DNA of 57,717 bases, taken from NCBI GenBank assembly GCA_012735535.1, contig JAAYHC010000073.1, positions 1 through 57,717 of the forward strand, written 5' to 3'. Positions 27,767 to 37,838 of this stretch are shown here, piece after piece. A program made the translations under genes and the position numbers. How positions within the stretch are numbered: position 1 is the stretch's first letter; each line of letters starts with the position of its first letter. Source of the DNA: Bacillota bacterium. GTDB taxonomy: Bacteria; Bacillota; UBA5301. The notes under the pieces are model-generated. The model had not been told where the DNA came from and did not search any database. It saw only the letters and a list, made by a program, of their open reading frames with translations.

Positions 27767-28336
27767 CTATTTGATGATCACTTGGGAATAGCCGTCGGAA
27801 ATCAACTGATCAACAAGGTGCTTGGCCGCCGCCTGATCGGCAAAAGCCCCAACCTGGACGCGGTATGGTTTCTCAGTCGTAATGTAGGTCTCATAGCCAT
27901 CGGCCTTTAGCTTCTCAGCTAGGACCATCGCCTCAGGCCGGCTGGCGAAAGACCCGACCTGAACTCGGAGCAGACCATCGCTTTTGGTGGTTGCGGAATC
28001 CCGTGGCGGTTCCGGCGGGGCCGCGGGCTGGGCATCCCCCAACCGGACCAACAAGTCACCGGTTGCGGGCTGAGTCGGCTGACTGGCTTCGCTAACAGCC
28101 GGCAACGGTGTAACCGGTTTCGGCTCAGCCACGGGCTCAGGCTTAACCGTAGTCTGAACCGTCGGTAAACTTGTCGTCCGACTGGGATTATTACTCGGAG
28201 CGATTGCCATCTTGATGAAGTAATTACCCAGGAAATAACCTGCACAAATGGCAATGATTGCCACGATGATCAGGCTAAGACCGAACGAACCGTCGGACTT
28301 GGTCCTCTGCTTTTGTTTCACTCGCTTACCGGCCAC
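27767..28336 (-). CDS. SPOR-domain membrane protein
   Basis: 189-aa protein: a basic N-terminus, one membrane helix (about residues 18-37), a Pro/Thr-rich linker (40-110) and a C-terminal SPOR domain (about 118-189) with paired repeats LLRVQVGSFASRPEA and YRVQVGAFADQAAA. SPOR domains bind denuded glycan, so the protein is probably at septa or on the engulfing or spore wall. The start is GTG at 28336 after a GGGAGGTGG site. Several SPOR proteins in spore-formers are sporulation-related; this is inference here. Confidence 0.85.
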   Translation of the reverse strand: MAGKRVKQKQRTKSDGSFGLSLIIVAIIAICAGYFLGNYFIKMAIAPSNNPSRTTSLPTVQTTVKPEPVAEPKPVTPLPAVSEASQPTQPATGDLLVRLGDAQPAAPPEPPRDSATTKSDGLLRVQVGSFASRPEAMVLAEKLKADGYETYITTEKPYRVQVGAFADQAAAKHLVDQLISDGYSQVIIK

Positions 28337-28391
28337 CTTGCCACCTCCCTAGTCTTTTGAGTATTACGGAATCCCTGTGGCGATTTCCTGC

Positions 28392-29078
28392 CTAAATCTC
28401 AGCGTGCCACGGCGGTAATAGCTGGCGCCGCAGCGGGAAAATATCCAGCTCCGGAGTACAAGTCTTGAGATCAGGATGTCGGGCCAACAACGTGCTCTCC
28501 ACCGCCAGTGCCACGAGCGGCAAATTCACGATACGAGCGGCTTCTTTGACCATCGCTAACCCGCGATAAACTTGTTGTATAGTGGTTTCCCCCAACAGGT
28601 TAGGGTTAGCGATGATGCCTGTCGGCGGTAGACCGGCCGCCTCCGTTAACGCCTTTACTAACTCGCTAATCTGTTTCACTGCAGCGGTGAATGGCCGGAA
28701 AGGGTTGATCACCACCCAAAAATCCGCAGCCGCAAGGCGTGCTTCACCGGCAAAGCTGCGCATAACCTTGGCCCCAACCGGATCGCCGCCCAGATCAATG
28801 ATCAAGCGCGCCTGGTCCAACCGGATCGCCGCCGCAACCTGCCCGGAGATTGCCGGCAAATCAGCCGTCTCATACCCTCGGGCAGTGGAAATAACCTCCA
28901 CCGTCTCCGGCAGATTTCCGGCTTGTTCGCGCGAGCGGAAATACGGATTAACGAAGTCCAGATCGGCCAGGATGACCCGCTCACCGCTCTCAGCCGCTTG
29001 CCTGGCCAAGTGTAAAGCGATCTCAGACTTGCCGCTACCGTATGCCCCACCGATAATGATAATCCGACTCGCGTTCAT
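28392..29078 (-). CDS. P-loop ATPase of unknown function (MinD/CobQ-like)
   Basis: 228-aa soluble protein with a Walker A motif GGAYGSGKSEIALHLA at the N-terminus, DLDFVNPYFRSRE resembling the switch region of the SIMIBI class, and LIIDLGGDP as a Walker B-like segment. Related uncharacterised proteins occur in anaerobic Firmicutes; I cannot assign a substrate. Its ATG overlaps the folC stop by 4 nt (ATGA), so it belongs to the valS-folC transcript, with the SPOR gene after it. Confidence 0.7.
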   Translation of the reverse strand: MNASRIIIIGGAYGSGKSEIALHLARQAAESGERVILADLDFVNPYFRSREQAGNLPETVEVISTARGYETADLPAISGQVAAAIRLDQARLIIDLGGDPVGAKVMRSFAGEARLAAADFWVVINPFRPFTAAVKQISELVKALTEAAGLPPTGIIANPNLLGETTIQQVYRGLAMVKEAARIVNLPLVALAVESTLLARHPDLKTCTPELDIFPLRRQLLPPWHAEI

Positions 29079-30367
29079 TTCTCCACACTCTGCATCAGTT
29101 TAGTGCGGGCCGGGCCGACGAGAAAGAAAGAACCGAAGATGGCCACGAGCGCCCGGTCGGCTTTGGCTTTCGCGAGCCCCAACTCCACCGCACTTTCCAA
29201 GTCCGCTTCCTCGATAATCTGCATACTCGGCGGAAAAAGTGCGGCCAGCTCGCGACTCGACAGTTTGCGTTCGCTCCACGGCTCGGTAATAACTAACCCT
29301 TGAAAAGGATACTCAGTAAGCAGTGCGGCCACCGTCCGGTAATCCTTGTCCAGTAAAGACCCATAGACCCCCCAAATGGGAGTATCGGGGAAATACAATT
29401 GTAAATTTTCCAACAAGACCTTAATCGCTTGGGGGTTATGCCCGACATCAAGCAGAACCTGCTGGCCGTGGCTCTCCAGTAATTCAAAACGCCCCGGCCA
29501 CTTGGCCTCAGCCAAGAATCGCGCTATCCTTTCACGGGTCTGGGCTTGTGCTAACTGGCCTGATCCAACATACTCCTCTACGGCAGACAGTGCACAGGCG
29601 GCATTCATCACCTGCTGCCGGCCTTTTAACCCGAGACGAAAAGTATACCGTTGATCGTTACCCGCTAGCCACGTAAAATCTGTGCCGGCAGAAGTAAACT
29701 CCAAGATCTGATAGCGCTCAGCAACCGGAATCAAACGCGCTCGCTGTTCGAGCGCGACAGCTTCGATGACCGCAGTGGCCGCTGCCTGTTGTTCGGCAAC
29801 AACTACAGGTTGCCCCGGACGGATAATCGCCGCCTTTTCGGCGGCAATGCTAGCCAAATCGGTCCCGAGCCGGTCAAGATGGTCATAGTCGATCGGGCAA
29901 ATAACAGCCAATTTCGCCGGAAGCGCTGTCGTCGCATCCAAACGCCCGCCCAGGCCAACCTCAAAAACCGCGTTGGTCAGCCCGGCTTCGTAAAAGAGCA
30001 AGACCGCAGCAACGGTCCAGGCCTCGAATTCGGTTACCGGCCCCAAGGAGCTCGGCAAGTTTTTGGTGGCCTCAGCCACCCGGGCCAAGGCCAGCTCCAC
30101 TTGTTCAAATGGGAACGGGCGTCGCCCTTGATCATCGACGATCTGAAAACGCTCGTTGAGTTTTTCGAGGTGCGGCGAAGTGTACAAACCGACCGGTTCC
30201 CTGGTGACCGCACTCAGCAAACCGGCGGTTAAATACGAAACGCTTCCTTTCCCATTGGTACCCGCCACCTGGATGATCTGCAGTTTGTCTTCGAGATGAC
30301 CAAACTCGGCCAGTAACGGATACATCCGTTCTAAACCCAAACGCCAATGAGAATCAAAGGCTTTCAA
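29075..30367 (-). CDS. folC: Bifunctional folylpolyglutamate/dihydrofolate synthase
   Basis: Mur-ligase superfamily enzyme (430 aa) adding glutamate to dihydropteroate and to reduced folates. The ATP loop [13 protein letters not shown] and the dihydrofolate/folate-binding segment are present. [14 protein letters not shown] and [19 protein letters not shown] are typical. The TTG start at 30367 overlaps valS by 14 nt and lacks a well-spaced binding site; ATG 30325 would remove part of the N-terminal helix. Polyglutamylated folates serve the C1 genes further along. Confidence 0.93.
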   Translation of the reverse strand: MKAFDSHWRLGLERMYPLLAEFGHLEDKLQIIQVAGTNGKGSVSYLTAGLLSAVTREPVGLYTSPHLEKLNERFQIVDDQGRRPFPFEQVELALARVAEATKNLPSSLGPVTEFEAWTVAAVLLFYEAGLTNAVFEVGLGGRLDATTALPAKLAVICPIDYDHLDRLGTDLASIAAEKAAIIRPGQPVVVAEQQAAATAVIEAVALEQRARLIPVAERYQILEFTSAGTDFTWLAGNDQRYTFRLGLKGRQQVMNAACALSAVEEYVGSGQLAQAQTRERIARFLAEAKWPGRFELLESHGQQVLLDVGHNPQAIKVLLENLQLYFPDTPIWGVYGSLLDKDYRTVAALLTEYPFQGLVITEPWSERKLSSRELAALFPPSMQIIEEADLESAVELGLAKAKADRALVAIFGSFFLVGPARTKLMQSVEK

Positions 30368-33011
30368 CTTCGCTAATCCGCTCCTCCACTTTGGCTAAAT
30401 CGGCCTTGTACGCGGCCAACTTGGCTCGTTCATTCTCCACTACGGCAGCCGGTGCTTTACTGATAAACGCCTCGTTCGCGAGTTTTTGTTCCGCCCGAGC
30501 TACTTCTTGCAACAGGCGCTCCCGCTCCTTGTTCAGCCGTTCCAGCTCTTTTTCCACATCGAGCATACCTGCTAGGGGCAGGTAAATCTCGACCCCGGCA
30601 GCTAAAGCGCTCAGCGCCTTTTCCGGTTTGGCGGACTGCGCCGGCAGAATCGTTAACCGAGCGAGGCCGGCCAAAGCTGAAAACTCCGCCTCCAGCGCGG
30701 CAAAATCAGCCAGCAACCGGTCGTCAACCAACAAGATCGCTTCAATTCGTTTGCCCAATGGAACTTCGGCTTCAACCCGGGCATTACGGATAGCTCTGAC
30801 TACCTCAATAAAGGCGGTCATGGTCTGCGTTGCCTCCGGGAAGCTCAGCACAGACTCCCGTTGCGGGTAAGCCGCGGTCATAATTGTCTCGCCGCCGACC
30901 TTGAGATTCTGCCAGATCTCCTCGGTGATAAACGGCATGAATGGATGCAAGAGACGCATCGTTCCTTCGAGGACGTAAGTCAGCACCGCTTGGGCCACCT
31001 TTTTGCTCTCGGGAGTGCTCTTATCATACAAACGTCCTTTCACCAGCTCGATGTACCAGTCACAGAAGTCGCCCCAAATGAAATCATACAGGACCCTGGC
31101 GGCCTCGCCAAGATCGTAGCGGCCTAATTGACGATTGACCTCAGCCGCTACCCAGGCATAGCGGTCTAAGATCCACTGATCCGGCAGCTCCAAAGGTAGA
31201 GCGACCAGCTCTTCAGCGGACAAAAGACCATCAGCATAATCGGCCAGGTTCATGAGGGTAAAGCGGGCCGCGTTCCAAATCTTATTGGCAAAATTACGAC
31301 TCGCCTCGACCTGCTCAATGCGGAACCGCATATCGTAACCGGGTGCCACGCCGGTGACGATGCTGAACCGGAGAGCATCAGCCCCATATTCTTCGATCAC
31401 CTCAAGGGGGTCGATGCCGTTACCCAACGATTTGCTCATCTTGCGTCCTTGGGCATCACGCATCAAGCCATGAATGAAAACCTCATGGAATGGAATATCT
31501 TCGGCGAACTCCAGCCCCATAAAGATCATGCGGGCAACCCAAAAGAAAATGATATCAAACCCGGTTACCAATACCGAAGTCGGATAGAAATGCGCGAGCT
31601 CAGGTGTCTTTTCCGGCCAGCCCAGAGTCGAAAATGCCCAGAGAGCCGAGCTAAACCAAGTATCCAAGACATCCGGGTCTTGTTCCAGATTGGTGCTGCC
31701 ACATGGACAGCTGGTCGGATCTTCGCGGGAAACAATAACTTCACCGCAGTCTTGACAATACCACACCGGAATCCGGTGGCCCCACCAGAGCTGCCGGGAA
31801 ATGCACCAATCCCTGATGTTTTCGACCCAATTGAGATAGATCTTGGCAAACCGCTCAGGGATAAAGCGGATCTTGCCTGTCTTGACCACTTCGATGGCCG
31901 GCTCGGCCAAAGGAGCCATTTTGACAAACCACTGTTTGCTAATGAGCGGTTCAACCACAGTGCCACAACGATAACACTCACCAACCGCGTGGCTGTGGTC
32001 TGCTACCGCAACCAAATACCCTGCGGCTTCGAGGTCGGCAACCACCCGCTTGCGGGCTTCATAACGCTCCAGGCCGGCATAGACACCTGCTTCCTCGGTC
32101 ATCTTGCCATCTTTACCAATCACGGTGATATTGGGCAGGTTATGACGCAAGCCCATTTCGTAGTCGTTCGGATCATGCGCCGGTGTGACCTTGACCGCAC
32201 CGCTACCAAACTCCCGATCCACATATTCATCAGCGATGATCGGAATTTCTCTGTTCATCAACGGGAGAATCACCGTGCGGCCGATGAGATGCTGATAACG
32301 CTCATCTTCCGGATGCACGGCCACAGCCGTATCGCCCAGCATCGTCTCGGGCCTGGTGGTAGCAACCGTGATCTCACCGCTGCCATCCGCTAAAGGATAG
32401 CGAATATGCCAGAGGTTGCCTTGACGTTCCTGATGCTCAACCTCAATATCGGAAAGGGTGGTGTTGCAGTGCGGACAGTAGTTGATAATTCGGTTATCCC
32501 GGTAGATCAGGCCTTTTTCGTAAAGACTGACAAATACTTCGCGCACCGCCCGCGAACAGCCCTCATCCATGGTAAAACGCAGCCGCTGCCAGTCACAGGA
32601 TGAACCGAGCCTTTTGAGCTGGTTGACAATGCGTCCACCATATTCCTCTTTCCACGCCCAGACTCTTTCAACGAAGGCTTCACGCCCTAGATCATATTTG
32701 GTCAGTCCTTCTGCGGCCAGGGCTTCCTCGACCTTAGCCTGGGTGGCAATACCGGCATGGTCGGTACCCGGTACCCACAACGTGTTATCGCCAAGCATCC
32801 GGTGCCACCTGATCAAAATATCTTGCAAGGTATTGTCCCAGGCATGCCCCATGTGCAATTGGCCGGTAACATTCGGCGGCGGAATCACAATACAAAACGG
32901 CTTACGAGTCGGATCAACCTCTTGATGAAAATACCCCTGCTTCTCCCAATACTCGTACCATTTCTGCTCGGTGCCGGCGGGGTCGTATACTTTCGGCAAT
33001 CCTGCTTGCAT
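30354..33011 (-). CDS. valS: Valyl-tRNA synthetase
   Basis: Class I aminoacyl-tRNA synthetase (885 aa) charging tRNA-Val. The HIGH motif appears as HMGH in [17 protein letters not shown], the KMSKS loop in [11 protein letters not shown], and a [16 protein letters not shown] stretch plus cysteine pairs (CQDC, CPCG) indicate the zinc-bearing editing/connective region. The C-terminal ~70 residues form the valyl-specific coiled coil. ATG at 33011 follows AGGAGG. Expression is controlled by the T-box leader upstream. Confidence 0.97.
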   Translation of the reverse strand: MQAGLPKVYDPAGTEQKWYEYWEKQGYFHQEVDPTRKPFCIVIPPPNVTGQLHMGHAWDNTLQDILIRWHRMLGDNTLWVPGTDHAGIATQAKVEEALAAEGLTKYDLGREAFVERVWAWKEEYGGRIVNQLKRLGSSCDWQRLRFTMDEGCSRAVREVFVSLYEKGLIYRDNRIINYCPHCNTTLSDIEVEHQERQGNLWHIRYPLADGSGEITVATTRPETMLGDTAVAVHPEDERYQHLIGRTVILPLMNREIPIIADEYVDREFGSGAVKVTPAHDPNDYEMGLRHNLPNITVIGKDGKMTEEAGVYAGLERYEARKRVVADLEAAGYLVAVADHSHAVGECYRCGTVVEPLISKQWFVKMAPLAEPAIEVVKTGKIRFIPERFAKIYLNWVENIRDWCISRQLWWGHRIPVWYCQDCGEVIVSREDPTSCPCGSTNLEQDPDVLDTWFSSALWAFSTLGWPEKTPELAHFYPTSVLVTGFDIIFFWVARMIFMGLEFAEDIPFHEVFIHGLMRDAQGRKMSKSLGNGIDPLEVIEEYGADALRFSIVTGVAPGYDMRFRIEQVEASRNFANKIWNAARFTLMNLADYADGLLSAEELVALPLELPDQWILDRYAWVAAEVNRQLGRYDLGEAARVLYDFIWGDFCDWYIELVKGRLYDKSTPESKKVAQAVLTYVLEGTMRLLHPFMPFITEEIWQNLKVGGETIMTAAYPQRESVLSFPEATQTMTAFIEVVRAIRNARVEAEVPLGKRIEAILLVDDRLLADFAALEAEFSALAGLARLTILPAQSAKPEKALSALAAGVEIYLPLAGMLDVEKELERLNKERERLLQEVARAEQKLANEAFISKAPAAVVENERAKLAAYKADLAKVEERISEVESL

Positions 33012-33052
33012 TGGTTACTACCTCCTGCTGATATACTGACTACAAACTGAAT

Positions 33053-33080
33053 AAAAAAAGCCTTCGTCTAAGGACGAAAG
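33053..33080 (-). terminator. T-box attenuator of valS
   Basis: 8-bp stem (33061-33068 with 33073-33080, one G-U) with a four-base loop, followed on the minus strand by a T run (33053-33060). It is the default OFF structure of the valS T-box; the 5' side competes with the antiterminator. Confidence 0.85.
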
Positions 33081-33300
33081 CAATTCGCGGTACCACCTTA
33101 GTTCGCCTCGTGGGCGCACTCTAGTGCGATTTAACGCATCGCGGTCGGCGGCAACTACTGCCGGTTCGCTGCCGCAGCTCCCGGGCGACTTCCTGTGATC
33201 AAACCGTAGCGGTCTTTCAGCCGGTGAACCGCCTCTCTGATCCGGTCGGCATCAACAGTACTACTCCCGTTCCTCGCCGATTAAAGCCTGCTGAGATTAG
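33053..33300 (-). promoter_or_regulatory. T-box riboswitch, valine type (GUC specifier)
   Basis: Leader RNA of about 250 nt before valS that binds uncharged tRNA-Val. The antiterminator bulge AGGTGGTACCGCG is at 33086-33098. Upstream features fit stem I: an AGTAGTA stretch near the base, an AGAGAG bulge, a GCTGAAAG distal element, and GGAA-GTC with GTC at 33187-33189 as the specifier codon (valine). The terminator at 33053-33080 completes the switch. Confidence 0.92.
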
Positions 33301-33304
33301 TAAC

Positions 33305-33334
33305 ATAATATACTGTATATTTCCTGACTGTCAA
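33305..33334 (-). promoter_or_regulatory. Promoter of the valS T-box transcript
   Basis: Minus-strand TTGACA at 33329-33334. Two -10 choices overlap: TATATT (33307-33312, 16-nt spacer) and TATTAT (33305-33310, 18-nt spacer). Start point near 33298 fits the beginning of the T-box. Confidence 0.8.
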
Positions 33335-33346
33335 GGGGAAAGGATT

Positions 33347-33374
33347 TTGACAGTCCGGACTGGAATGATAAACT
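33347..33374 (+). promoter_or_regulatory. Candidate promoter for cca, very close to the ATG
   Basis: TTGACA (33347-33352), 16-nt spacer, TAAACT (33369-33374), one base before the cca ATG. It forms one arm of a 9-bp inverted repeat (33326-33334 and 33347-33355) shared with the valS -35. A start 7 nt after this -10 would fall inside the gene, so either the start is atypical, the mRNA is near-leaderless, or the -10 is wrong. Confidence 0.35.
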
Positions 33375-33375
33375 C

Positions 33376-34737
33376 ATGTATACTCGATTAAAATTCGATC
33401 TTCCCGCAGAAATAACAGCGATTATCACCCGACTGGAAGACTCGGGTCACCAGGCCTATCTCGTTGGTGGAGCGGTCAGAGATCTCTGTCGGGGCGTAAC
33501 CCCTCATGATTGGGATATCTGCACGTCCGCCCGTCCTGAGGAAATGTTGGCTCTTTTTGCTGATGCCTTTTCCATCGGTGCCAAATTCGGCACGGTGACC
33601 GTTCCCACTCAAACTTGCGGACAAGTTGAGATCACAACTTTTCGTCGTGAAGGCCCGTACTCGGACGGGCGTCATCCGGATTACGTGGAGTTTTCTACCG
33701 AACTCTCATCCGATCTGGCTAGACGTGATTTTACGTGTAATGCGCTGGCTTATCATCCTCTGTCCGGTCTCGTCGACCTTTTCGGCGGGCTGGCCGATCT
33801 TGAGCAAGGTATTCTCCGTTCTGTGGGCGAGGCCAAGGCACGCCTGGCAGAAGACAAACTGCGCATCCTCCGCGCTTTTCGCTTCCAACTCTTTCTAGGC
33901 TTAAGGCTGGAGGCTGAGCTCAAAAAAGCCATCTGCCAGTTAGCTCCGCTCGTTGCCAATCTGCCTGTGGAACGCATTGGCGGCGAAATGCGGCAGATCT
34001 TGGCACATCCTGAGGCGTATAAAGCGATCAGGCGCATGCGCGTCACCGGGGTTTTAGACGGAGTTCTGCCGGAGCTGGCGGCTTGCTACGGCCTGGTGCA
34101 GAACCAATACCATGCCTATACCGTCTATAGCCACACCATCGTAACCATGAAACACTGTCTCGATGACCTCGAGGTCCGCACGGCTATGTTATTGCATGAT
34201 CTCGGCAAAGGGGTCATCGCCAACCAATCTGCCGACGGGATCCGCCGTTTTTGGGGGCATCACGAAGTCTCCGCTCAGCTGGCAGAGGCCATCCTGCGCC
34301 GCTGGGCCTGGCCGAGCCGGTCGCGAAAACGCATCGTCACCCTGGTGCGGGAACATATGTTTTATTGGCCGGATGCCCCTTCCGAAAAGGCGCTCCGCCG
34401 CTTCATCGCCAAAGTCGGTCCCGACCTCGTCTTATCCCTGATGGAGGTGCGCAAGGCCGACATTATCGGCTTAGGACCACAAGGCAAACGCAGATTATGG
34501 CCCTGGAACATCTTGCGCAACCGGATCAGTGCCATGCTCGAAGCAGAGGAGGTTTTCTCCCTCCGTGATTTGGCCCTGGATGGCAATGATCTCATCGAAC
34601 ATTTCCAACTGGCTCCGGGACCGCTCATCGGCCAAATTCTTGACCAACTCCTTGATGCGGTAATCTCCGAAGAAGTCACTAACGAACGCCGCGCTTTACT
34701 GGAATACGCTAGGAGATTTGTGCCAGATGGTGAGTAA
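33376..34737 (+). CDS. cca: CCA tRNA nucleotidyltransferase
   Basis: Class II nucleotidyltransferase (453 aa) that builds or repairs the tRNA 3' CCA end. The G-motif LVGGAVRDLCRG and the catalytic pair in HDWDICTSA are near the N-terminus, and RRDFTCNALAY follows. The second half has an HD-type domain (TIVTMKHCL, MLLHDLGKG). It is the only clear plus-strand gene in the window, divergent from valS and overlapping the convergent phosphatase gene by 29 nt. No good ribosome binding site precedes the ATG. Confidence 0.94.
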   Translation: MYTRLKFDLPAEITAIITRLEDSGHQAYLVGGAVRDLCRGVTPHDWDICTSARPEEMLALFADAFSIGAKFGTVTVPTQTCGQVEITTFRREGPYSDGRHPDYVEFSTELSSDLARRDFTCNALAYHPLSGLVDLFGGLADLEQGILRSVGEAKARLAEDKLRILRAFRFQLFLGLRLEAELKKAICQLAPLVANLPVERIGGEMRQILAHPEAYKAIRRMRVTGVLDGVLPELAACYGLVQNQYHAYTVYSHTIVTMKHCLDDLEVRTAMLLHDLGKGVIANQSADGIRRFWGHHEVSAQLAEAILRRWAWPSRSRKRIVTLVREHMFYWPDAPSEKALRRFIAKVGPDLVLSLMEVRKADIIGLGPQGKRRLWPWNILRNRISAMLEAEEVFSLRDLALDGNDLIEHFQLAPGPLIGQILDQLLDAVISEEVTNERRALLEYARRFVPDGE

Positions 34738-35329
34738 GATTCAGGGCCAAGACCTTATCCCCGGTCTTTGCCAAGCTCACCACCGAAACCGCTGCATTGG
34801 CGATCTCCAGGCGATTACGATAATGTAACTGCATGCCTAAGATCAGAGTTAACAGCGTTTTGATCAGACCGCCATGGCTCACCACAATCACGCTTTGGCC
34901 TTCATGACCCCGGACCTCAGCCAAAAACTGCGCCGCCCTCGCACCCATCGCCTCCAAGCTCTCTCCGTCCGGAAGAGTCGTGCCGGCCGGGTTGCGTAGA
35001 TAAGCGCGGAGATCAATACCGAACTTAGCTCGCGCCTCCTCCACGAGAAAGCCTTCACAAACTCCGAAACACTGTTCGCGCAGTTCACGGCGGAAAACTA
35101 TCCGGCCGTTACACTTGGCAGCGATCGCCTCGGCGGTCTGCCGAGCCCGGAGCAAGTCGCTGCTGTAAATCTGATCATAGTTGGCAGACAGCCCGGCCAA
35201 GTATTCGGCAACCATCTCGGCTTGGCGCCGACCAAGCTCATTCAGCGGCGGATTTTGCTGACCTTGAATCCTCCCGGCTTTATTCCATTCGGTCTCACCA
35301 TGTCTGACAAGGTATAGCCGTACTGCCAT
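34709..35329 (-). CDS. Histidine phosphatase family protein
   Basis: 206-aa phosphoglycerate mutase-like phosphatase. The phosphohistidine motif LVRHGETEWN is at the N-terminus, and the second catalytic histidine is in VVSHGGLIKTL. Possible substrates include alpha-ribazole phosphate (CobC-like) or 3-phosphoglycerate; sequence alone does not choose, and there is no cobalamin gene here. ATG at 35329 has AGGAGG upstream. It is tail-to-tail with cca, the two coding regions overlapping by 29 nt. Confidence 0.88.
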   Translation of the reverse strand: MAVRLYLVRHGETEWNKAGRIQGQQNPPLNELGRRQAEMVAEYLAGLSANYDQIYSSDLLRARQTAEAIAAKCNGRIVFRRELREQCFGVCEGFLVEEARAKFGIDLRAYLRNPAGTTLPDGESLEAMGARAAQFLAEVRGHEGQSVIVVSHGGLIKTLLTLILGMQLHYRNRLEIANAAVSVVSLAKTGDKVLALNLTHHLAQIS

Positions 35330-35340
35330 TGTGAAGCCTC

Positions 35341-35373
35341 CTAAAAATAAAACGAGGACAGCTGTCCTCGTTT
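35341..35373 (-). terminator. Perfect-palindrome terminator after the ferredoxin gene
   Basis: A 24-nt perfect palindrome (35350-35373, core CGAGGACAGCTGTCCTCG) is followed on the minus strand by a T-rich tract (TTTTATTTTTAG). Ends the ferredoxin transcript 25 nt past its stop. Confidence 0.85.
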
Positions 35374-35397
35374 ACGCCGCAACCGGATGCAAAACAA

Positions 35398-35571
<174 letters not shown>

Positions 35572-35653
35572 TTAACTAGCCCCCTCTATTACTAGGAAAA
35601 TTATTCTAGTGATATTAGTTTTTGAGGCGCTTTTTTCCTGCTATAGACAAAAA

Positions 35654-36499
35654 TTATGCGGTAATTCTCCAGGTAGCGGTATACACATTTAGTCTGCGTC
35701 CTCTGGCAAAACCGGCGACGGTTACTCCCAGCTCATCGGCGATAGCTAGAGCCAACTCGGACGGCGCCGAACGACTGACCACAATCGGCAACCGCGCCTT
35801 CGCTGCTTTGATGAGCATTTCGGAGGAGATTCGTCCGCTCGTCATGATGATCTTGTCGGATAAATCCCACTCCTCTAGCACGGCCCGGCCCAACACCTTA
35901 TCGACCGCGTTATGTCTACCGATATCCTCCGCCAGCACCAAGAGCTTGCCCTCCGCATCACCGATCGCTGCCGCATGTACTCCGCCGGTGAGGAGGAACA
36001 ATCCTTTTGTCTCCTGCCAAACGCGCATCAATTCGCTGATCCGGTCGGCACTCACCCTTACCTGGGACTCATTTTTCGCGGTGCCAAGTGAGTCGGCAAC
36101 ATGGTAGAAGATCGTTCCGCGGCCGCAACCGGTGGTAATCGTGCGTTTGCCGTATAGCTTCTCGGCCAGCAAGTTCTTGCCGGCCAATTCCACTTTGACG
36201 CGTTGTTTTTCCAAATCCGCCTCAAAGCTCACCAGATCGCTCTTCTTTTTGATCAACGACTCGGTAAACAAGAAGCCAACAACGAGCTCTTCCAACATCA
36301 GCGGGGTACAAAGCAGGGTGACAAACTCTTTGCCGTTGACCTCCAGGGTGATTGGAACCTCCGAGATCAGATAATCCTCGGTCGTGAAAACCTCATCACC
36401 CCGGTAACTGACAACCTGTCTGACCGCTACCAATTCCTTAAGTTCAGGGCTAAGCTCGGCATACAATTCACGCCGCTGATCATGTTCAGTTGTGGCCAT
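35654..36499 (-). CDS. fdhD: Formate dehydrogenase accessory sulfurtransferase FdhD
   Basis: 281-aa FdhD, which passes sulfur from a cysteine desulfurase to the Mo/W cofactor of formate dehydrogenase. The sequences [12 protein letters not shown] (a one-cysteine version of the loop that has CxxC in E. coli), [13 protein letters not shown] and [15 protein letters not shown] are family landmarks. ATG at 36499 has AGGAGG upstream and overlaps folD by 14 nt. The co-operon with folD and fhs implies formate use, though no formate dehydrogenase gene is in view. Confidence 0.94.
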   Translation of the reverse strand: MATTEHDQRRELYAELSPELKELVAVRQVVSYRGDEVFTTEDYLISEVPITLEVNGKEFVTLLCTPLMLEELVVGFLFTESLIKKKSDLVSFEADLEKQRVKVELAGKNLLAEKLYGKRTITTGCGRGTIFYHVADSLGTAKNESQVRVSADRISELMRVWQETKGLFLLTGGVHAAAIGDAEGKLLVLAEDIGRHNAVDKVLGRAVLEEWDLSDKIIMTSGRISSEMLIKAAKARLPIVVSRSAPSELALAIADELGVTVAGFARGRRLNVYTATWRITA

Positions 36500-37364
36500 T
36501 GGTCTTCGCCTCCTGAATGGCGAACGCAGCTTCTAAGGTATTCTCCAGCAGCATGGCGATTGTCATCGGGCCAACCCCTCCGGGTACCGGAGTAATGGCT
36601 GAAACTACCTCAAGCGCCTCGGCAAAAGCCACATCGCCATACAATTTTCCTTCAACGCGATTAATACCAACGTCGATCACAATCGCACCTGGTTTAAGCC
36701 AATCGCCACGAACCAGTTCTTTGCGCCCGACGGCAGCCACCACCAGATCTGCCTGCCGGACCACGTTCGGCAGATCCACAGTGCGTGAATGGGCTATTGT
36801 GACTGTCGCATTCGCCGCCAAGAGCATCGCGGCAATCGGCTTACCGACTAAATTGCTGCGGCCAATAACCACGGCCGTTTTCCCGGTTAGGTCAACTCCG
36901 GTGGTTTGGATCAGCCGCATGATGCCTTTTGGAGTGCAGGGAACTAAACCCGGCAAGCCGGATGCCAAGCGCCCTGCGTTGAGCGGATGAAGCCCATCCA
37001 CATCCTTGGCCGGATCGATGGCATTGATTACCGCAGTTTGATCAAAGCCCTCCGGTAAAGGGAACTGCACCAAAATACCGTGCACCCGGGGATCTTTGTT
37101 GAGGGTATCAATCAGCGCCAACAACTCGCTTTGCGGCGTTGAGGCCGGAAGCCGGAATACTTGCGAGTGAAAACCGACTTCTTGACAAGCCTTTTCTTTA
37201 GAACGCACATAGACTTGCGAGGCAGGATCATCGCCGACCAGAACAACGCTGAGGCCGGGAGGAAACCCGGCCCACGCCTCAAATTCGGCTGCTTTGGCAG
37301 CCACATCCTTGCGGACCAAGGCTGCGACAGCTTTCCCATCAATAATCTTGCTCGTCAGATCCAT
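36486..37364 (-). CDS. folD: Methylenetetrahydrofolate dehydrogenase/cyclohydrolase
   Basis: Bifunctional FolD (292 aa) interconverting methylene-, methenyl- and formyl-THF. [15 protein letters not shown] contains the catalytic lysine region, GILVQFPLP and the NAD(P) site [11 protein letters not shown] are present, and [19 protein letters not shown] ends the fold. The ATG at 37364 ([11 protein letters not shown]) lies 4 nt after the ndk stop; an in-frame start 96 nt upstream runs through ndk and is rejected. The binding site is weak (GGGT), consistent with coupling. Confidence 0.95.
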   Translation of the reverse strand: MDLTSKIIDGKAVAALVRKDVAAKAAEFEAWAGFPPGLSVVLVGDDPASQVYVRSKEKACQEVGFHSQVFRLPASTPQSELLALIDTLNKDPRVHGILVQFPLPEGFDQTAVINAIDPAKDVDGLHPLNAGRLASGLPGLVPCTPKGIMRLIQTTGVDLTGKTAVVIGRSNLVGKPIAAMLLAANATVTIAHSRTVDLPNVVRQADLVVAAVGRKELVRGDWLKPGAIVIDVGINRVEGKLYGDVAFAEALEVVSAITPVPGGVGPMTIAMLLENTLEAAFAIQEAKTNGHN

Positions 37365-37368
37365 AGTT

Positions 37369-37767
37369 CTACCCGAAAAAGCGGCGGATTTCGATCTCCG
37401 CAGTTTCAACTGAGTCTGAGGCGTGAACAACGTTGTGCGGCAAGACGGTGCCATAGTCACCGCGAATAGTGCCCGGTGCTGCCTCCAGTGGATTGGTTGC
37501 CCCGACGATGTTGCGGACTACTTTCACCGCGTCGACACCCTCGAGCACACCCATGACAACCGGGCCATCGGTAATGGTTTCGACCAACTCGTCAAAAAAC
37601 GGCTTGTCCTTGAGATGAGCATAATGCTCTTTCACAACTTCCGGTTCAATCTGTTTAACCGCCAGCTTAGCTAGTTTTAAACCCCGAGCTTCAAATCGCT
37701 GGATGACGATGCCAACCAGCCCACGTCTGACAGCTTCGGGCTTGACGAAGAAAAAGGTCTGTTCCAC
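37369..37767 (-). CDS. ndk: Nucleoside diphosphate kinase
   Basis: 132-aa NDK transferring the gamma phosphate between nucleotides through a phosphohistidine. The active site [10 protein letters not shown] is intact. Length is slightly below the usual 135-150. The start is GTG at 37767, with AGGAGG upstream. Its position between fhs and folD is uncommon. Confidence 0.94.
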   Translation of the reverse strand: MEQTFFFVKPEAVRRGLVGIVIQRFEARGLKLAKLAVKQIEPEVVKEHYAHLKDKPFFDELVETITDGPVVMGVLEGVDAVKVVRNIVGATNPLEAAPGTIRGDYGTVLPHNVVHASDSVETAEIEIRRFFG

Positions 37768-37838
37768 ACGATCTCCTCCTGAGATTAAGGTTAAAAAACA
37801 ACGTACAAAGTATTCATCTTTGCCCGCAGGATGTCCTG

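Noticed and set aside
31449-32393. 314-aa plus-strand frame opposite valS
   Set aside because: Long only because of codon bias in valS; His/Arg-rich shadow with no domain.
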